From positions 30,031,785 to 30,095,784 of the forward strand of contig NC_053116.1 in the NCBI RefSeq assembly GCF_010015445.1: a stretch of DNA of 64,000 nt. Reading direction: 5' to 3'. Every line of letters begins with the position of its first letter. Position 1 is the first letter of the stretch. Both the position numbers and the translations under genes were made by a program. The notes beneath the pieces are model-generated. The model was given only the letters and a program-made list of their open reading frames with translations. It was not told the DNA's origin and did no database searches. This document shows, one piece after another, positions 62,081-64,000 of this stretch. Source of the DNA: Perca fluviatilis. Its lineage: Eukaryota; Chordata; Actinopteri; Perciformes; Percidae.

Positions 62081-62751
62081 AGGAACACGCCGACTTATTG
62101 GGACTTTAGCTTATTCACCGTAACCCCCAGAGTAAGACAAGTCGATATATACCCTTCTCATCTCTGTGTGCTGTAACGCTGTCGGACGGCTCCAGCATTA
62201 GCTTAGCCTAGCACAGATCCTTCAGGTAACTGGTTCCAACTAGCCTACTGCTCCGAATAAGTGACAAAAGTGACAAAATAACGCCAACATGTTCCTATTT
62301 ACATGTTGTGATTTGTAGAGTCACAGCGTGTACAAAAAACAACGTAACATGAGACACAGCCATCTTCTATCTGTAAACAAACCGGGAACTATATTCTCAG
62401 ACAGGCTTGCTGTGAGCATATCACTCCGCCCAAGTACTATATTCTTCCGCCTGAGAATATAGTTCCCAGTTTGTTTACAGATAGAAGATGGCTGTGTCTC
62501 ATGTTACGTTATGTTTTGTACACGCTGTGACTCTACAAATCACAACATGTAAATAGGAACATGTTGGCGTTATTTTGTCACTTATTCGGAGCAGTAGGAT
62601 TACTGGAACCATTCACCTGCATGTTCTGTATGGGCTGATGCCGTCAGACAGCTTTACAGCACGCACAGAGATGAGAAGGGTATGTATCGACTTGTCTAAC
62701 TCTGGGGGTTATGGTGAATAAGCTAAAGTCCCAATAAGTCGGCGTGTTCCT
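62081..62751. mobile_element. TTAA-target palindromic (foldback) element, 671 bp
   Basis: The left arm 62081-62400 starts AGGAACACGCCGACTTATTG. The right arm 62451-62751 ends CAATAAGTCGGCGTGTTCCT. The arms are near-complete inverted complements, sharing for example gcttattcacc, aataacgccaacatgttcc and agacacagccatcttctatc. TTAA flanks both ends (62077-62080 and 62752-62755), the target of piggyBac and Kolobok transposases. Only about 50 bases form the loop. The left arm has an extra cagcattagcttagcctagc stretch not mirrored on the right. No coding sequence. Confidence 0.92.
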
Positions 62752-62755
62752 TTAA

Positions 62756-63306
62756 GTGTCAGAAATGTCAATGTAATGCTCACTATAGAAGGAATTGTAA
62801 TGTGTGTGATTACAGACACAGCCCAAACCAACCATGTGTCTTAATATTTTCAGACTTCCATACCCTGCCTGTGTCTCTCAGCCCAAGTCCAGGTCCATTC
62901 AGCTACAAGTCCTGCTAAAGATATAAATGTTTAAAACAGGTCACAAATACATAATTTTATAAAAAAAAAAAAAAAAAGAAGAAGAAAAAAAAAAGCTTAG
63001 TTATTTCATAAAACAGCTGGGCACTGTAGTTTTTAGGAAGCTGCAGATGAATACACATTTGTTGCGCTAGTATAGTTTATACATTGGAGCTCTATGACAG
63101 AGGACAACACTTGGTTTTGGTCTTTTAATAGGACTTGTTTACAGTAAGAAAAATATAGAATATCACCGACCTGATCCTTTGAATGCCTAACAACTATCAA
63201 AGTTAGCACTTATTTTTCTGAAAATCAACAAGCACTTTATAAAAGTAATATTTCTTGTAGGTTGCTGCTCTGAAGGCCAGGACAGACTGTTGTTACATTC
63301 TGACCT
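62756..63306. other. Gene-free stretch
   Basis: Contains an A-rich low-complexity run at 62959-62996 and nothing else recognised. Confidence 0.5.
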
Positions 63307-63480
63307 GTCAAAGCAGAAAAAGCACAGGTGTAACAGGGTATTTCAGTAAGTCATGCCAGTGATCCAGCACACTCAATAAAAGGACCTTGGAAATGGAACA
63401 GGAATGAAGCTTTTATTAAGGTTGTTGATTACACCTGTGCTTTTCCTGCTCGGACGTAAACATGTCTGCTGTGAAAAAGG
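63307..63480. mobile_element. MITE family copy C
   Basis: The ends gcagaaaaagcacaggtgta and ttacacctgtgcttttcctg are inverted repeats of each other. The tail catgtctgctgtgaaaaagg matches copies A and B. The body (aaggaccttggaaatggaac) is more diverged. It is the best copy for defining the terminal repeat. Confidence 0.8.
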
Positions 63481-64000
63481 TCTAGTCATTGACTTCGATC
63501 TTGGGAATTGAATTTTTTTGTTCACATTTCAAGCTGAGCACCAAAGTCCTGCTTTTGAAACACGCCGATTGATAGGCTGCAGAAACCCCACCCCAAAGCA
63601 AGTCCACCATGATTTAAGATTTCAGAAAAACAAGCAAAGGGCAGATCAACAGTTATTATCCCACTTGATAACATTAGCTTTTCCTCCATTTTCTCACAGT
63701 ACCCCATCCTATCTCATCCAGATTCCTCCCAGCTCCTCTCCTCCCATCCCCACCCACCCCCACTCCCTCTTTCACACCCTAATCGTTGAGACTTACAGAA
63801 AAATCAATTTCCACTACCCAGTGGAGAGGCCCAATGTTTCACCACTGTGTCTGATTGATGACGTGCAGACGCCATCTCACACCCTGCTGCTTTTTATAGC
63901 ACCTCTGAGTTGGTCGCCATTCAGCGCATTTTTATGGCAAATAATAACAGGAGATGTAATAGCTATTCCCCCTGGTGAGTAAATCTGAGCAGGAAGACAA
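63481..64000. other. Gene-free stretch
   Basis: Non-coding sequence to the end of the window. A C-rich patch lies at 63730-63770. A frame at 63518-63982 is long but not protein-like (proline/serine/histidine from the C-rich patch) and has no recognisable domain. Confidence 0.45.

Noticed and set aside
63518..63982. 154-codon plus-strand open frame
   Set aside because: Composition follows a C-rich patch, no domain or conserved motif, and the frame begins next to a MITE.

Overview
The window is vertebrate nuclear DNA, almost certainly from a ray-finned (teleost) fish. It is AT-leaning and almost free of genes. It carries long CA/TG microsatellites and a typical fish set of mobile elements: a Tc1-like transposon, PIF/Harbinger, hAT, TTAA-target inverted-repeat elements, a DIRS-type retroelement, a Gypsy-type solo LTR and tRNA-derived SINEs. 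There is no bacterial-style gene organisation.

Only one host gene is identified with confidence. Two exons on the minus strand match TAFA5 (FAM19A5), a secreted chemokine-like neuropeptide. Exon 1 (32920-33016) holds the start codon and signal peptide. Exon 2 (17888-18037) holds the start of the mature cysteine-rich domain. Splice sites and phase agree, so intron 1 is about 14.9 kb. Exon 3 was not found, so positions 1-17887 are probably intron 2. Positions above 33016 are the 5' flank or upstream non-coding DNA. A second exon-like open segment ending in a good splice donor lies at 40189-40312 (minus); I do not recognise it.

Layout from left to right. 1-575: GC-rich 21-bp minisatellite. 907-5652: a large foldback element with arrays of 142-bp and 201-bp units. 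10065-12771: Harbinger-type pieces and a MITE with a 25-bp hairpin. 16121-16930: a hAT-type element and a second copy of the MITE. 17888-18037: tafa5 exon 2. 18775-26790 (intron 1): an old dispersed repeat, a Harbinger copy with a HARBI1-like pseudogene, a hAT remnant split by a SINE, and a hAT transposase C-terminus. 32920-33138: tafa5 exon 1 and a small upstream ORF, with CA/TG tracts on the upstream side. 36423-39174: an internally deleted DIRS element interrupted by a solo LTR. 43054-43440: a hAT MITE with a perfect 8-bp target duplication. 50301-52726: a Tc1-like transposon with a broken transposase and a nested element. 56755-56993: another 8-bp-TSD MITE. 62081-62751: a TTAA-flanked, almost fully palindromic element. 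63307-63480: a third copy of the 10.5-kb MITE.

The rest is non-coding sequence in which I see nothing beyond simple repeats and eroded dispersed repeats. Repeat family names are from memory and structure, not from a database search.
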